NCBI RefSeq assembly: GCF_041154485.1
Contig: NZ_AP028669.1
Span: 3,348,001 to 3,412,000 of the forward strand
DNA from: Variovorax sp. V93
Lineage (GTDB): Bacteria; Pseudomonadota; Gammaproteobacteria; Burkholderiales; Burkholderiaceae_C
Reading direction: 5' to 3'
Length of the DNA: 64,000 nt
In this document: piece by piece, positions 1 to 9,157 of the stretch
Position numbering within the stretch: the stretch's first letter is position 1
How the letters are laid out: every line of letters begins with the position of its first letter
The notes under the pieces: model-generated
The model's input: the letters and a program-made list of their open reading frames with translations, nothing else
What the model was told of the DNA's origin: nothing
Database searches by the model: none
Program-made: the position numbers and the translations under genes

Positions 1-132
1 CTCTACAGCGACAGCAGCGACGTGCGCTGGTACTACCTGGGCTGCCGCTGCACCGCGTGCAATCTCGTGGGCGTATTTGCCGACTGGAAGTGCGAAGCCG
101 GCGACGCCGAGGCCTTTCTTGCCGCGGTCTGA
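1..132 (+). CDS. C-terminal end of an uncharacterised protein (partial)
   Basis: The frame is open from the first base of the window and ends with TGA at 130-132, giving 43 residues of a longer protein. The visible end has a Cys-rich stretch (LGCRCTACNLVG) followed by an Asp-Trp-Lys, which suggests a small Cys motif, but I do not recognise the family. It converges on, and overlaps by about 100 bp, the tail of the LysR gene on the other strand. Normal codon use here and a LysR tail longer than usual suggest this frame is real, but with only 43 residues the call is tentative. Confidence 0.5.
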   Translation, partial: LYSDSSDVRWYYLGCRCTACNLVGVFADWKCEAGDAEAFLAAV

Positions 133-1016
133 CCGGCACCCGCGGCGCCGAGCATCCACGCCCTGAAGGCGGCCACCTTCGGCCTGTGGCGGCTGTCTTC
201 GGGGTACACGAGGTAGTAGGCAAAGTCTTCGAGCCACGCGGCTTCCAACAGCTGGACCAGCCGGCCTTCGGCCATCTCGTCCGCCACCAGCGCCGCCGGC
301 AGCAAGCCCGCGCCCTGCCCCGCAAGCACCGCCTTCAGCAACAGGCCCGAATCATCGAAGGACGGGCCGCGCACCGGCGCGGCCTGATCGATGCCCTGCG
401 CCTCGAACCACATGGCCCAGCCCTTGCGCTCGGCATCGTTCACGCGCGGCCAGCACATGAGATCGGCCGGTGCCGCGGGCGGCCCGAGGCTGCGAACCAG
501 CGCGGGCGCGGCAACCGGAACGATCTCCACCGTGAGCACGCGGTGGCTGATCAGGCCGGGATAGCGGCCGAGCCCATGGCGGATCGCCACGTCCACACCG
601 TCGCGCGAAAAATCGGCCAGCGCGGTGCTGCTCACCACCTGCAGATCGATGTCCGGATGCGCATCGTGAAAGCTCTTGAGCCGCGGCACCAGCCACATGG
701 ACGCGAAGAACGGCGTGGTGCTCACCGTGAGGATGCCGGTTTCCGCAGGCATGGCGATGCGGCGCGTCGCGTCGCTGATCTGCCGGAAGGCATTGCGCAC
801 CGGCGGCAGGTAGGCCTGGCCCGCATCGGTCAGAAAGATGCCGCGGTTCGCGCGCCGGAACAGCGCAATGCCCAGGTGCAGCTCCAGCGACTTGATCAGC
901 TGGCTCACGGCGCCGGCGGTCACGCACAGCTCGTCGGCCGCGTTCTTCACCGAGAGATGGCGGGCGGTCGCCTCGAAGGCGCGGAGCGCGTTGAGCGGCG
1001 GCAGCTGGTGTTCCAT
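33..1016 (-). CDS. LysR-family transcriptional regulator, GcvA-like
   Basis: A 327-residue LysR-type regulator. The N-terminal winged helix-turn-helix spans roughly residues 7-66 (LNALRAFEATARHLSVKNAA, then VSQLIKSLE), and the effector-binding domain follows from about 95 to 295. The sequence style is that of the GcvA/AmpR branch. The last ~30 residues extend beyond the usual LysR end and overlap the open frame at 1-132, so the tail is probably disordered. It is transcribed away from the MFS gene that starts at 1177, a usual arrangement for a LysR regulator and its target. Regulation of that carrier is inference; the ligand is unknown. Confidence 0.88.
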   Translation of the reverse strand: MEHQLPPLNALRAFEATARHLSVKNAADELCVTAGAVSQLIKSLELHLGIALFRRANRGIFLTDAGQAYLPPVRNAFRQISDATRRIAMPAETGILTVSTTPFFASMWLVPRLKSFHDAHPDIDLQVVSSTALADFSRDGVDVAIRHGLGRYPGLISHRVLTVEIVPVAAPALVRSLGPPAAPADLMCWPRVNDAERKGWAMWFEAQGIDQAAPVRGPSFDDSGLLLKAVLAGQGAGLLPAALVADEMAEGRLVQLLEAAWLEDFAYYLVYPEDSRHRPKVAAFRAWMLGAAGAGQTAARKASASPASHFQSANTPTRLHAVQRQPR

Positions 1017-1176
1017 GGTTTAGTTGATCTGATCCGATCGCCTCAGAAAATCTGGTTTGCGAGGCTGTACGGGAACGAGGAGGATCCGCACACTGGCGCA
1101 TGAAGAAGAAGCACTCTTGCGCGCCGGATCCCATTCTCCAACCAATAGATATTCTGAGCAAACCCGGAGACCCGCA

Positions 1177-2472
1177 TTGACCTCCTTCTCCTCCCGTTCA
1201 GCGCCACGCACACGCCTTTTCCGCGGCTGGTTCGTAGTGGCCGGCGCCTTCGCCGTCACGCTCGTGGGCTTCGGCAGCGCCTACACCTTCAGCGCCTTCC
1301 TCGAATCGCTGCAGCGCGACTTCGGCGCCTCGCGCGGATCGGCCTCGCTGGTGTTCTCGCTCGCGGGCTTCCTCTACTTCGGCCTGGGTGTGGTCAGTGG
1401 CCCGCTCGCGGACCGGTGGGGTGCGCGGCGGCTGGCGGTCGCGGGCATGGTGCTGGTCGGCCTGGGCCTGGCCGCCGCGGGACAGGCGCGCAGCCTGACC
1501 GAGGCTTGCCTGGCCTACGGCCTGGGCGTCGGGCTCGGCGTCGGCGCCTCCTATGTGCCGGTGCTGGGCGCGGTGCAGCGCTGGTTTGTCAGGCGGCGCG
1601 GATTCGCCTCGGGGCTGGCGGTGAGCGGCATCGGCGTGGGCACGCTGGTGATGCCGCCGCTGGCCTCGCTTCTCATCGAGGCGCTGGGATGGCGCCACGC
1701 CTACCTGGCGCTGGGCGCAATGGCCGTGGTGGTGGGCGCCGGCATGGCGCTGCTGATCGAGGACGATCCGCGCCACCGCGGGCTCGGGCCCGACGGCGAT
1801 CCACCGCAGCCGCAAGCACCGTCGGCCTTGCCCGCAGGCTCCACGTTGCGCGACGCGATCAGGTCGCGCCGCTTCGCCGGGCTCTATGCGGCCTGCCTGA
1901 TCAGCTCGTTCGGGCTGTTCGTTCCCTTCGTCCACCTCGTGCCCTACGCGCTCGACCACGGCCAGTCGGCCAGCGCAGCCGTGCTGCTGCTCGGCGCCAT
2001 CGGCGTCGGCAGCACGGCGGGGCGATTTTTTCTTGGCGGGCTGGCCGATCGGCTGGGCCGGCAGCTGGCGCTGCCGCTGATGTCGGGCGGCATGGCGCTT
2101 TCGCTGGTGGTGTGGGCGGTGTCCGGCGGGTTCTGGGGGCTGGCCGCGTTCGCGTTTGCCTACGGCGTTTTCTACGGCGGCTTCGTTGCGCTGCTGCCTG
2201 CCCTCGTCATGGATTACTTCGGCGGCTGCAGCATCGGCGCGATCCTGGGCGTGCTGTACACCAGCGTGGCCTTCGGCACCCTGGTCGGCCCGAGCGCGGC
2301 GGGCTTCGCATTCGACATCAGCCGCAGCTACCTGCTGCCGATCCTCGCCAGCATCGGCGCCAACCTGGTCGCGGCCGGGGTGCTGCTGGCCATGTCGAAG
2401 ACGCGCACGGCGGCAAAACCGGGCGCGCGGGGTACAGTCGGGAATGAACCCACAAACGCCCAGCGCTCCTAA
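1177..2472 (+). CDS. MFS transporter, OFA/monocarboxylate-porter type
   Basis: An inner-membrane major facilitator carrier of 431 residues with about 12 hydrophobic segments. The loop between helices 2 and 3 carries a typical MFS motif (GPLADRWGARR), repeated in degenerate form in the second half (GGLADRLGRQ). The style resembles oxalate/formate and monocarboxylate porters, so an organic anion is the likely substrate, but it cannot be read from sequence. The start is set at TTG 1177, preceded by a GGAG-containing Shine-Dalgarno at 1166-1170; there is no nearby in-frame ATG, and the longer frame from 1057 has no comparable signal. It is divergent from the LysR gene and overlaps the small downstream gene by 29 bp. 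Confidence 0.85.
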   Translation: MTSFSSRSAPRTRLFRGWFVVAGAFAVTLVGFGSAYTFSAFLESLQRDFGASRGSASLVFSLAGFLYFGLGVVSGPLADRWGARRLAVAGMVLVGLGLAAAGQARSLTEACLAYGLGVGLGVGASYVPVLGAVQRWFVRRRGFASGLAVSGIGVGTLVMPPLASLLIEALGWRHAYLALGAMAVVVGAGMALLIEDDPRHRGLGPDGDPPQPQAPSALPAGSTLRDAIRSRRFAGLYAACLISSFGLFVPFVHLVPYALDHGQSASAAVLLLGAIGVGSTAGRFFLGGLADRLGRQLALPLMSGGMALSLVVWAVSGGFWGLAAFAFAYGVFYGGFVALLPALVMDYFGGCSIGAILGVLYTSVAFGTLVGPSAAGFAFDISRSYLLPILASIGANLVAAGVLLAMSKTRTAAKPGARGTVGNEPTNAQRS

Positions 2473-2599
2473 GCCGCCCGAAACGGCTCCCGCCGAGATC
2501 ACGGAGACGCAGGCGTTCACGCGCGCATGGGCCGTGTTCCTGCTGCTGTTCGTGGGTGTGCTGGGCCTTCTGTGGGCCAGCGACGCCCTGTTCGGCTAG
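2444..2599 (+). CDS. Small single-pass membrane protein (51 aa)
   Basis: A 51-residue frame that begins inside the 3' end of the MFS gene (29-bp overlap) in a different frame. It has a Pro/Glu-rich hydrophilic N-terminus (1-25) and one hydrophobic helix (about 29-46, AWAVFLLLFVGVLGLLW). The overlap suggests translational coupling to the carrier. Small one-helix proteins of this kind can be transporter accessory subunits, but nothing in the sequence proves that here. I do not recognise a family. Confidence 0.55.
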   Translation: MNPQTPSAPKPPETAPAEITETQAFTRAWAVFLLLFVGVLGLLWASDALFG

Positions 2600-2611
2600 A
2601 AGCGGGGACGC

Positions 2612-3514
2612 CTAGGACGAAGCCTTCTGCAGCAGCTTCAGCACGCTCGAGAAATCGAGCGCGCCATGGCCCGCCAGGCTGTGCGCCGCATAAAGGCTGC
2701 GTGCGAGCCCGCCCAGCGGCGTGGCAGCGCGAACGGCGGTGGCGTTTTCCTGCGCGAGGCCCAGATCCTTGAGCATCAGGTCGGTGCCGAAGCCGCCCGC
2801 GTAGTTCTTCGATGCGGGCGCAGCTTCCATCACGCCGGGCATCGGGTTGTACTTTTCGAGCGCCCAGTTGCCGCCCGAGCTGCGCCGCATGATTTCGGAC
2901 AGCACCTTGGGATCGAGCCCGTTGGCCACGCCCAGCGCCAGCGCCTCCGAGGTGCCGATCATCAGGATGCCGAGCAGCATGTTGTTGCAGATCTTGGCGG
3001 TCTGGCCCGCGCCGATGCCGCCCGCATGGAAGATGTTGGCGCCCATCTTCTCGAGCACGGGGCGCGCACGTTCGAGGTCGTCGGCCTCGCCGCCGACCAT
3101 GAAGGTCAACGTGCCGGCAATCGCGCCGCCGGTGCCGCCGGAAACCGGCGCATCGATCATCGCGATGCCCTTGGCCGCAGCCGCCTCCGCCACCTTGCGC
3201 GAGGTGGCGGCGGCAATGGTGCTGCTGTCGATCACGAGCGTGCCGGCACGGATGCTGTCGAGCAGGCCGGGCTTGCTGCCGCCGCTGCCCAGGAACAGGC
3301 CCTCCACGTGCGCGCTGGCCGGCAGCATGCTGATGACCACGTCGGCATCGGTCACCGATTCGGCGGCCGATGCGGCAATGGCCAGGCCTTCGGCCGCGTA
3401 TTTCTTGCAGGCCTCGTCCGACAGGTCGAAGGCCTTGACCGCAAAGCCCGCCTTGCGCAGGTTCAGGGCCATGGGTCCGCCCATGTGGCCAAGGCCGATG
3501 AATGCGATTTTCAT
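2612..3514 (-). CDS. mmsB: 3-hydroxyisobutyrate dehydrogenase
   Basis: Oxidises 3-hydroxyisobutyrate to methylmalonate semialdehyde with NAD+ in valine degradation (cytoplasmic). The 300-residue length is normal for the beta-hydroxyacid dehydrogenase family. The N-terminus shows the Rossmann dinucleotide motif GLGHMG (residues 7-12), the substrate loop DAPVSGGTGGA (121-131) and the catalytic lysine K174 in GAGQTAKICNN. It is the last gene of a minus-strand operon whose other members supply the preceding and following steps, which makes the valine assignment stronger than for a lone family member (glyoxylate/tartronate semialdehyde reductases look similar). Confidence 0.93.
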   Translation of the reverse strand: MKIAFIGLGHMGGPMALNLRKAGFAVKAFDLSDEACKKYAAEGLAIAASAAESVTDADVVISMLPASAHVEGLFLGSGGSKPGLLDSIRAGTLVIDSSTIAAATSRKVAEAAAAKGIAMIDAPVSGGTGGAIAGTLTFMVGGEADDLERARPVLEKMGANIFHAGGIGAGQTAKICNNMLLGILMIGTSEALALGVANGLDPKVLSEIMRRSSGGNWALEKYNPMPGVMEAAPASKNYAGGFGTDLMLKDLGLAQENATAVRAATPLGGLARSLYAAHSLAGHGALDFSSVLKLLQKASS

Positions 3515-3545
3515 TTGATGTCTCCGTTGTATTCGTGAAAGAGGC

Positions 3546-4661
3546 TCAGGCCAGCGCGGCCAGCTCCGCGGGCATCTGGCCGCGCGGGCGCAGGTGGTCC
3601 TCGATGAAGGCGGGCGTGATCTCTTCGAGGGCGGCGGGGTTCCAGCGCGGATTGCGGTCCTTGTCGATCAGCACCGCGCGGATGCCCTCGGCAAAGTCCT
3701 TGTGCGCGCAGAAGCCGAGCGAGGCCCAGTATTCGAGCCGGAACACCTCGGCCAGCGACATGTGGTGCACGCGCTGCCAGAGCTCGAAGCTCAGCGCCGC
3801 AGAGCTGGGTGCGCCCTTGGCGAAGGTCTTGGCGGCGGACTGCAGCCAGGCATCGTCGCTCTGCAGGCTGCGCAGGCGCCCGGCGATGTCGAGCAGGTCG
3901 TCGCCGGCCATCAGCGCGTTGATGGTGTCGTAGTGTTCGCGCACCTTGGAGGGCGGCATCTCGGCGCCCTCGCCGGCGCGCGCGAGGATGCGCGAAAGCT
4001 CGGCGCGGTCGGCCTTTTGCTCGCCGCGCCAGTGCGCGGCGGCAATCGCTTCGAACACCTGGCCCTTGCGCTCATGCGGCACCAGCACGTCGGCCAGGCC
4101 GCAGAAGATCGCATCGGCCGCATTGAGGTTGGCGGCCGTGAGCGCCAGGAACAGGCCCGTGCGGCCCGGCGTGCGGCGCAGGAACCAGCTGCCGCCCACG
4201 TCGGGGTACAGGCCGATGCTGATCTCGGGCATGGCAACGCGGCTCTGCGCGGTGACCACGCGGTGCGAGCAGCCCGCCATCAGCCCGACGCCGCCGCCCA
4301 TCACGATGCCGTGGCCCCAGCAGAGGAAGGGCTTGGGAAAGGTGTGGATCAGGTAGTCGAGCTCGTATTCCTCGCGGAAGAATTCTTCGGCGTAGGTGTT
4401 GCGCGCGGGGCCGCACTCGAGCAGCGTCTGGTACAGCTGGCGCAGGTCGCCGCCGGCGCAGAAGGCCTTCTCGCCGTCGGCCTGCAGCAGCACGCCGACG
4501 ATGCCGTCGTCCTTCGCCCATTCGCGCAGCTTGGGCGTGAGCAGGCGCACCATGTCCACCGACAGCGCGTTGAGCGAGGCCGGTGCGTTGAGCGTGGCGG
4601 TGGCAAAGCGCTTGCCGCCGGCGGTCTTGATTTCGTCGAAGAGAACTACGGAGTCGGTCAT
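3546..4661 (-). CDS. 3-hydroxyisobutyryl-CoA hydrolase (crotonase family)
   Basis: Hydrolyses 3-hydroxyisobutyryl-CoA to the free acid, the step before MmsB. At 371 residues it matches HIBCH-type hydrolases rather than the ~260-residue enoyl-CoA hydratases. Visible crotonase features are the oxyanion-hole loop FCAGGDLRQLY near residues 64-74 and GGGVGLMAG about 50 residues later. The C-terminal ~110 residues (including FELWQR, then VFRLEYW) are the HIBCH-specific extension. The start is ATG 4661 (MTDSVVLFDE); the open frame runs further upstream, but those residues have no family similarity. It lies 28 bp after the acyl-CoA dehydrogenase and 31 bp before mmsB. Confidence 0.9.
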   Translation of the reverse strand: MTDSVVLFDEIKTAGGKRFATATLNAPASLNALSVDMVRLLTPKLREWAKDDGIVGVLLQADGEKAFCAGGDLRQLYQTLLECGPARNTYAEEFFREEYELDYLIHTFPKPFLCWGHGIVMGGGVGLMAGCSHRVVTAQSRVAMPEISIGLYPDVGGSWFLRRTPGRTGLFLALTAANLNAADAIFCGLADVLVPHERKGQVFEAIAAAHWRGEQKADRAELSRILARAGEGAEMPPSKVREHYDTINALMAGDDLLDIAGRLRSLQSDDAWLQSAAKTFAKGAPSSAALSFELWQRVHHMSLAEVFRLEYWASLGFCAHKDFAEGIRAVLIDKDRNPRWNPAALEEITPAFIEDHLRPRGQMPAELAALA

Positions 4662-4689
4662 TGTCTTGAGAGGTTCTGGATGCGGGGCT

Positions 4690-5844
4690 TCAGCGGATAT
4701 CGCTGTCCCCTTCCAGCAATTTTCGCGCAACGATCACGCGCATGATCTCGTTGGTGCCTTCGAGGATCTGGTGCACGCGGGTATCGCGCACCAGCCGCTC
4801 GAGCGGGAACTCGCTCAGGTAGCCGTAGCCGCCGTGCAATTGCAGCGCGTCGTTGCAGACGTTGAAGCCCGCATCGGTCGCAAAGCGCTTGGCCATCGCG
4901 CAGTAGGTGCTGGCATCCGCATGGCCCGCATCGAGCTTGCTTGCCGCGAGCCTCACCATCTGCCGCGCGGCGACCAGTTCCGTCGCCATGTCGGCCAGCT
5001 TGAACTGCAGGGCCTGGAAGCTCGCGATCGGCTTGCCGAACTGCTGGCGCTCGTGCAGGTAGCGGCGCGCCGCATCGAGCGCGCCCTGCGCCGCGCCCAC
5101 CGAGCAGGTCGCGATGTTGATGCGCCCGCCATCGAGCCCCTTCATCGCAATGCGAAAGCCCTCGCCTTCCTTGCCCAGCAGGTTCTCGGCCGGCACGCGC
5201 ACGTTGTCGAAGCTGATGGTGCGCGTGGGCTGGCTGTTCCAGCCCATCTTGTGCTCCTTCTTGCCGTAGCTCACGCCCGGCGCATCGGCCGGCACCGCAA
5301 AGGCCGAGATGCCGCTGGCGCCCGCGCCGCCCGTGCGCGCCATGAGCACCAGCACGTCGGTCGACCCGGCACCGGAGATGAAAGCCTTGCCGCCGTTGAT
5401 CACGTACTCGGCGCCCTGCAGCTCGGCGCGCGTCTTGAGCGAGCCCGCGTCCGACCCGGCACCCGGCTCGGTGAGGCAGTAGGAAGCCAGCTTGCGCCCG
5501 CTCGTGAGGTCTTCGCCCCACTGCTGCGCCACCGCGTCGGTCGCCCAGGTGCCGAGCATCCAGGTCGCCATGTTGTGGATCGTGATGAAGGCCGTGGTCG
5601 AGGGGTCGACCGCGGCCATCTCCTCGAACACCAGCGCCGAATCGAGCCGCGGCAGGCCGAGGCCGCCGATGCGCTCGGGCGCATAGAGCCCGCAGAAGCC
5701 CAGCTCGCCGGCCTTGGCGATGGCCTCCTTCGGGAAGATGGCCTCGGCGTCCCACCGTGCCGCATGGGGCGCGAACTCGGCCTGTGCGAAATCGCGCGCG
5801 GTCTGCGCAAAGGCGTTCTGCTCTTCGGACAATTCGAAGTTCAT
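4690..5844 (-). CDS. Acyl-CoA dehydrogenase, probably isobutyryl-CoA dehydrogenase
   Basis: FAD enzyme of 384 residues that would oxidise isobutyryl-CoA to methacrylyl-CoA and pass electrons to ETF. Family landmarks are CLTEPGAGSDAGSLKT (FAD/substrate motif, about residue 132), the flavin-binding region with RINIATCSVG, and the C-terminal LHGGYGYLSEFPLERLVRD followed by LEGTNEIMR, which holds the usual catalytic glutamate. The start ATG 5842-5844 overlaps the stop of the upstream LprI-like gene by 4 bp (ATGA). Substrate is inferred from the mmsA / hydrolase / mmsB neighbours. An enoyl-CoA hydratase for methacrylyl-CoA is not in the cluster and must be supplied from elsewhere. Confidence 0.9.
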   Translation of the reverse strand: MNFELSEEQNAFAQTARDFAQAEFAPHAARWDAEAIFPKEAIAKAGELGFCGLYAPERIGGLGLPRLDSALVFEEMAAVDPSTTAFITIHNMATWMLGTWATDAVAQQWGEDLTSGRKLASYCLTEPGAGSDAGSLKTRAELQGAEYVINGGKAFISGAGSTDVLVLMARTGGAGASGISAFAVPADAPGVSYGKKEHKMGWNSQPTRTISFDNVRVPAENLLGKEGEGFRIAMKGLDGGRINIATCSVGAAQGALDAARRYLHERQQFGKPIASFQALQFKLADMATELVAARQMVRLAASKLDAGHADASTYCAMAKRFATDAGFNVCNDALQLHGGYGYLSEFPLERLVRDTRVHQILEGTNEIMRVIVARKLLEGDSDIR

Positions 5845-6226
5845 TGTTCGCGACCCTTCCAGTGGTCCAGCTCGGCCGTCCGTTTCAGGGTCGATTCCTC
5901 CAGACATGAATTGAACACCAGCGGCCAGATGGAGCCGCCTTCGCTCGCTTTCGAGGCCCGCTTGCAAGAGGGGTCGCGGCCCTTGAGCCAGGCGCGCTGC
6001 TCGGTGCGCAGCGCGACGCGCATCTGCGGCGAGAGCGTCTTCATCACCTCGCCGTAGCGGATGTTGAGCGCGGCGTCGGCGGCGCGAAAGTCGCGCACCG
6101 CGCAGGCGTTCATCTGCTGCTGGTTGCCGTCGGGCCTGCAGTCCAGCGGGTTTGCATCATCGGCCGCATGCACGCCGGCGGCGAGCAGCAGCACGGCCGA
6201 TGACGCGACAGCGCGGAACGCGCGGC

Positions 6227-6230
<4 letters not shown>
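5841..6230 (-). CDS. Periplasmic lysozyme-inhibitor-LprI-like (DUF1311) protein
   Basis: A 129-residue protein with a signal peptide (about 1-22, ending VHAAD) and four conserved-looking cysteines (in [21 protein letters not shown] and FNSCLEE), with a WLKGRD-type helix typical of DUF1311/LprI proteins. Such proteins are periplasmic; a few inhibit lysozyme, most are untested. It is wedged into the valine operon: its start overlaps the mmsA stop by 4 bp and its stop overlaps the acyl-CoA dehydrogenase start by 4 bp, so it is almost certainly co-translated with cytoplasmic enzymes. A role in valine metabolism is not evident from sequence. Confidence 0.82.
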
Positions 6231-7750
<1,520 letters not shown>

Positions 7751-7805
7751 GGGGTTTTGTCTCCTGTGAATACGGGGCCTGCATGCAGGTTCAACACGCA
7801 TCCTA

Positions 7806-7862
7806 GCTTTGCAGATTTGCCATGACAATAGACAAATATGCGCCATTGCTTTGCAAAAATGC
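7806..7862. promoter_or_regulatory. Divergent mmsA/LysR control region with direct and inverted repeats
   Basis: The 139-bp gap between mmsA and its LysR gene is locally AT-rich. It holds an 8-bp direct repeat GCTTTGCA at 7806-7813 and 7848-7855 (42 bp apart, close to four helical turns), and between them an inverted repeat ATTTG-N13-CAAAT at 7815-7837. Repeats of this sort are where LysR proteins usually bind to control both divergent promoters. Binding is inferred only from sequence and position. Confidence 0.45.
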
Positions 7863-7889
7863 AGAGCCCACCCAAGAACACGCGAACAC

Positions 7890-8786
7890 ATGGACTGGGA
7901 CAACCTCCGCTACTTTCTGGAACTGGCCCGCTCGGGCACGCTGATGAGCGCCGCGCGCCGGCTCGAGGTGGACCACACCACGGTGGCGCGGCGCATCCAG
8001 GCGCTCGAAAAGGAAGTGGGCGCGCCGCTCTTCTCGCGCGAGTCGGGTGGCCACCGGCTCACCGAGGCGGGCCGCAAGCTGCAGCCGCAGGTCGAGGCCA
8101 TGGAAAGCGCGTTCCAGGCGGTGGAGAGCACCGCGCCGGCCTCGCAGGAGGGCCTGTCGGGGCTGATCCGCATCGGCGCGACCGAGGGCTTCGGCACCGT
8201 GGTGCTGGCACCGCAGCTGGCGCTTTTCGCGCAGCAGCACCCCAGGCTCACCATCGACCTGCTCGCGATGCCGCGGCTGGTGCACCTGTCGCGGCGCGAG
8301 GCCGACATCGTGATCTCGCTCGAGCGCCCGGCGCGCGGGCCGGTGGTTGTGACCAAGCTCACCGACTACACGCTCAGGCTCTATGCATCGAAGAAGTACC
8401 TGGCCGCCCACAAGCCGATCAAGACGCGCGAAGACCTGCGCGGCCACACCTTCATCAGCTACGTGGACGACCTGCTCTTCAGCAAGGAGCTGCAGTACCT
8501 GGACGAACTGCACCGCCCCGACGCCTTCGCGCTGCGCAGCACCAGCGTGCTCGCGCAGCACCGCGCGGTGCTGGCGGGCGCGGGCATCGCGGTGCTGCCG
8601 GCCTTCATCGCGGAGAACGACGGCGCGCTCAAGCCCGTGCTGCCAGGGCAGGCGAACTTCACGCGCACGTTCTGGATGTCGATGCCGGCGGAGACCAAGC
8701 ACCTGGTGCGGATGCAGGCGGTGTGGGAGTTCCTGCGCGAGACGGTGCAGGCGCAGCGGCAACTGCTGCTGCCCGCACCCGCATGA
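7890..8786 (+). CDS. LysR-family regulator, probable activator of the mmsA operon
   Basis: A 298-residue LysR protein. The N-terminal helix-turn-helix occupies about residues 2-60 ([19 protein letters not shown], then [11 protein letters not shown]); the inducer-binding half starts near 88. It is of the short-linker type that begins MDWDNLRYF, common in proteobacterial LysR proteins next to aldehyde dehydrogenase genes. Start ATG 7890 is chosen because upstream codons run through the operator region. Divergence from mmsA makes the valine operon its likely target, with a pathway intermediate as probable inducer (inference). Confidence 0.9.
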   Translation: MDWDNLRYFLELARSGTLMSAARRLEVDHTTVARRIQALEKEVGAPLFSRESGGHRLTEAGRKLQPQVEAMESAFQAVESTAPASQEGLSGLIRIGATEGFGTVVLAPQLALFAQQHPRLTIDLLAMPRLVHLSRREADIVISLERPARGPVVVTKLTDYTLRLYASKKYLAAHKPIKTREDLRGHTFISYVDDLLFSKELQYLDELHRPDAFALRSTSVLAQHRAVLAGAGIAVLPAFIAENDGALKPVLPGQANFTRTFWMSMPAETKHLVRMQAVWEFLRETVQAQRQLLLPAPA

Positions 8787-8796
8787 TGCCGAAGGC

Positions 8797-9129
8797 TCAG
8801 CGCCGCGGCGGCGCGAGGTCCGGAAAGTTCAGCGCCACGAACTCGATCACGAACTCCTGCGGATCCGCGCGCAGCTGCTGCTCCTCTGCCCGGTCGAGGT
8901 AGCTGCGCCAGAACTGCCGGATCTGGTCCTGCACGTCATCGGCAAAGCCCATCTGGGTGCCGACCATCTCCTGCCAGGTGCCGCTCGCATTGAAGGTCTG
9001 GGCGAGCGTGGGCTCCAGCGCCTCGAGCTTGGCGCGCTTGGCGTCGTCGAGCTGGTCGATGGCGTCCAGCACCAGGCAATCCACCAGCCGCAGCAACGGC
9101 CTTCCTTCGTATCTGTTCGTCGTCTGCAT
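8797..9129 (-). CDS. Conserved hypothetical protein (110 aa)
   Basis: A soluble, mostly helical 110-residue protein with no signal peptide or membrane segment. It is rich in charged residues, with LVLDAIDQLDDAKRAKLEAL near 20-39 and QIRQFWRSYLDRAEEQQ near 69-85. I do not recognise a named domain. It follows the CoA-transferase gene by 28 bp on the same strand, so the two are probably co-transcribed, and it converges with the mmsA-linked LysR gene, the two stops lying 10 bp apart. Confidence 0.7.
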   Translation of the reverse strand: MQTTNRYEGRPLLRLVDCLVLDAIDQLDDAKRAKLEALEPTLAQTFNASGTWQEMVGTQMGFADDVQDQIRQFWRSYLDRAEEQQLRADPQEFVIEFVALNFPDLAPPRR

Positions 9130-9157
9130 GCGCCAAGTTTCTCATTGCCCGGGGCCG

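Noticed and set aside
1044..1054. CAGA-N3-TCTG near the first LysR gene
   Set aside because: Arms only 4 bp; not distinguishable from chance as an operator.
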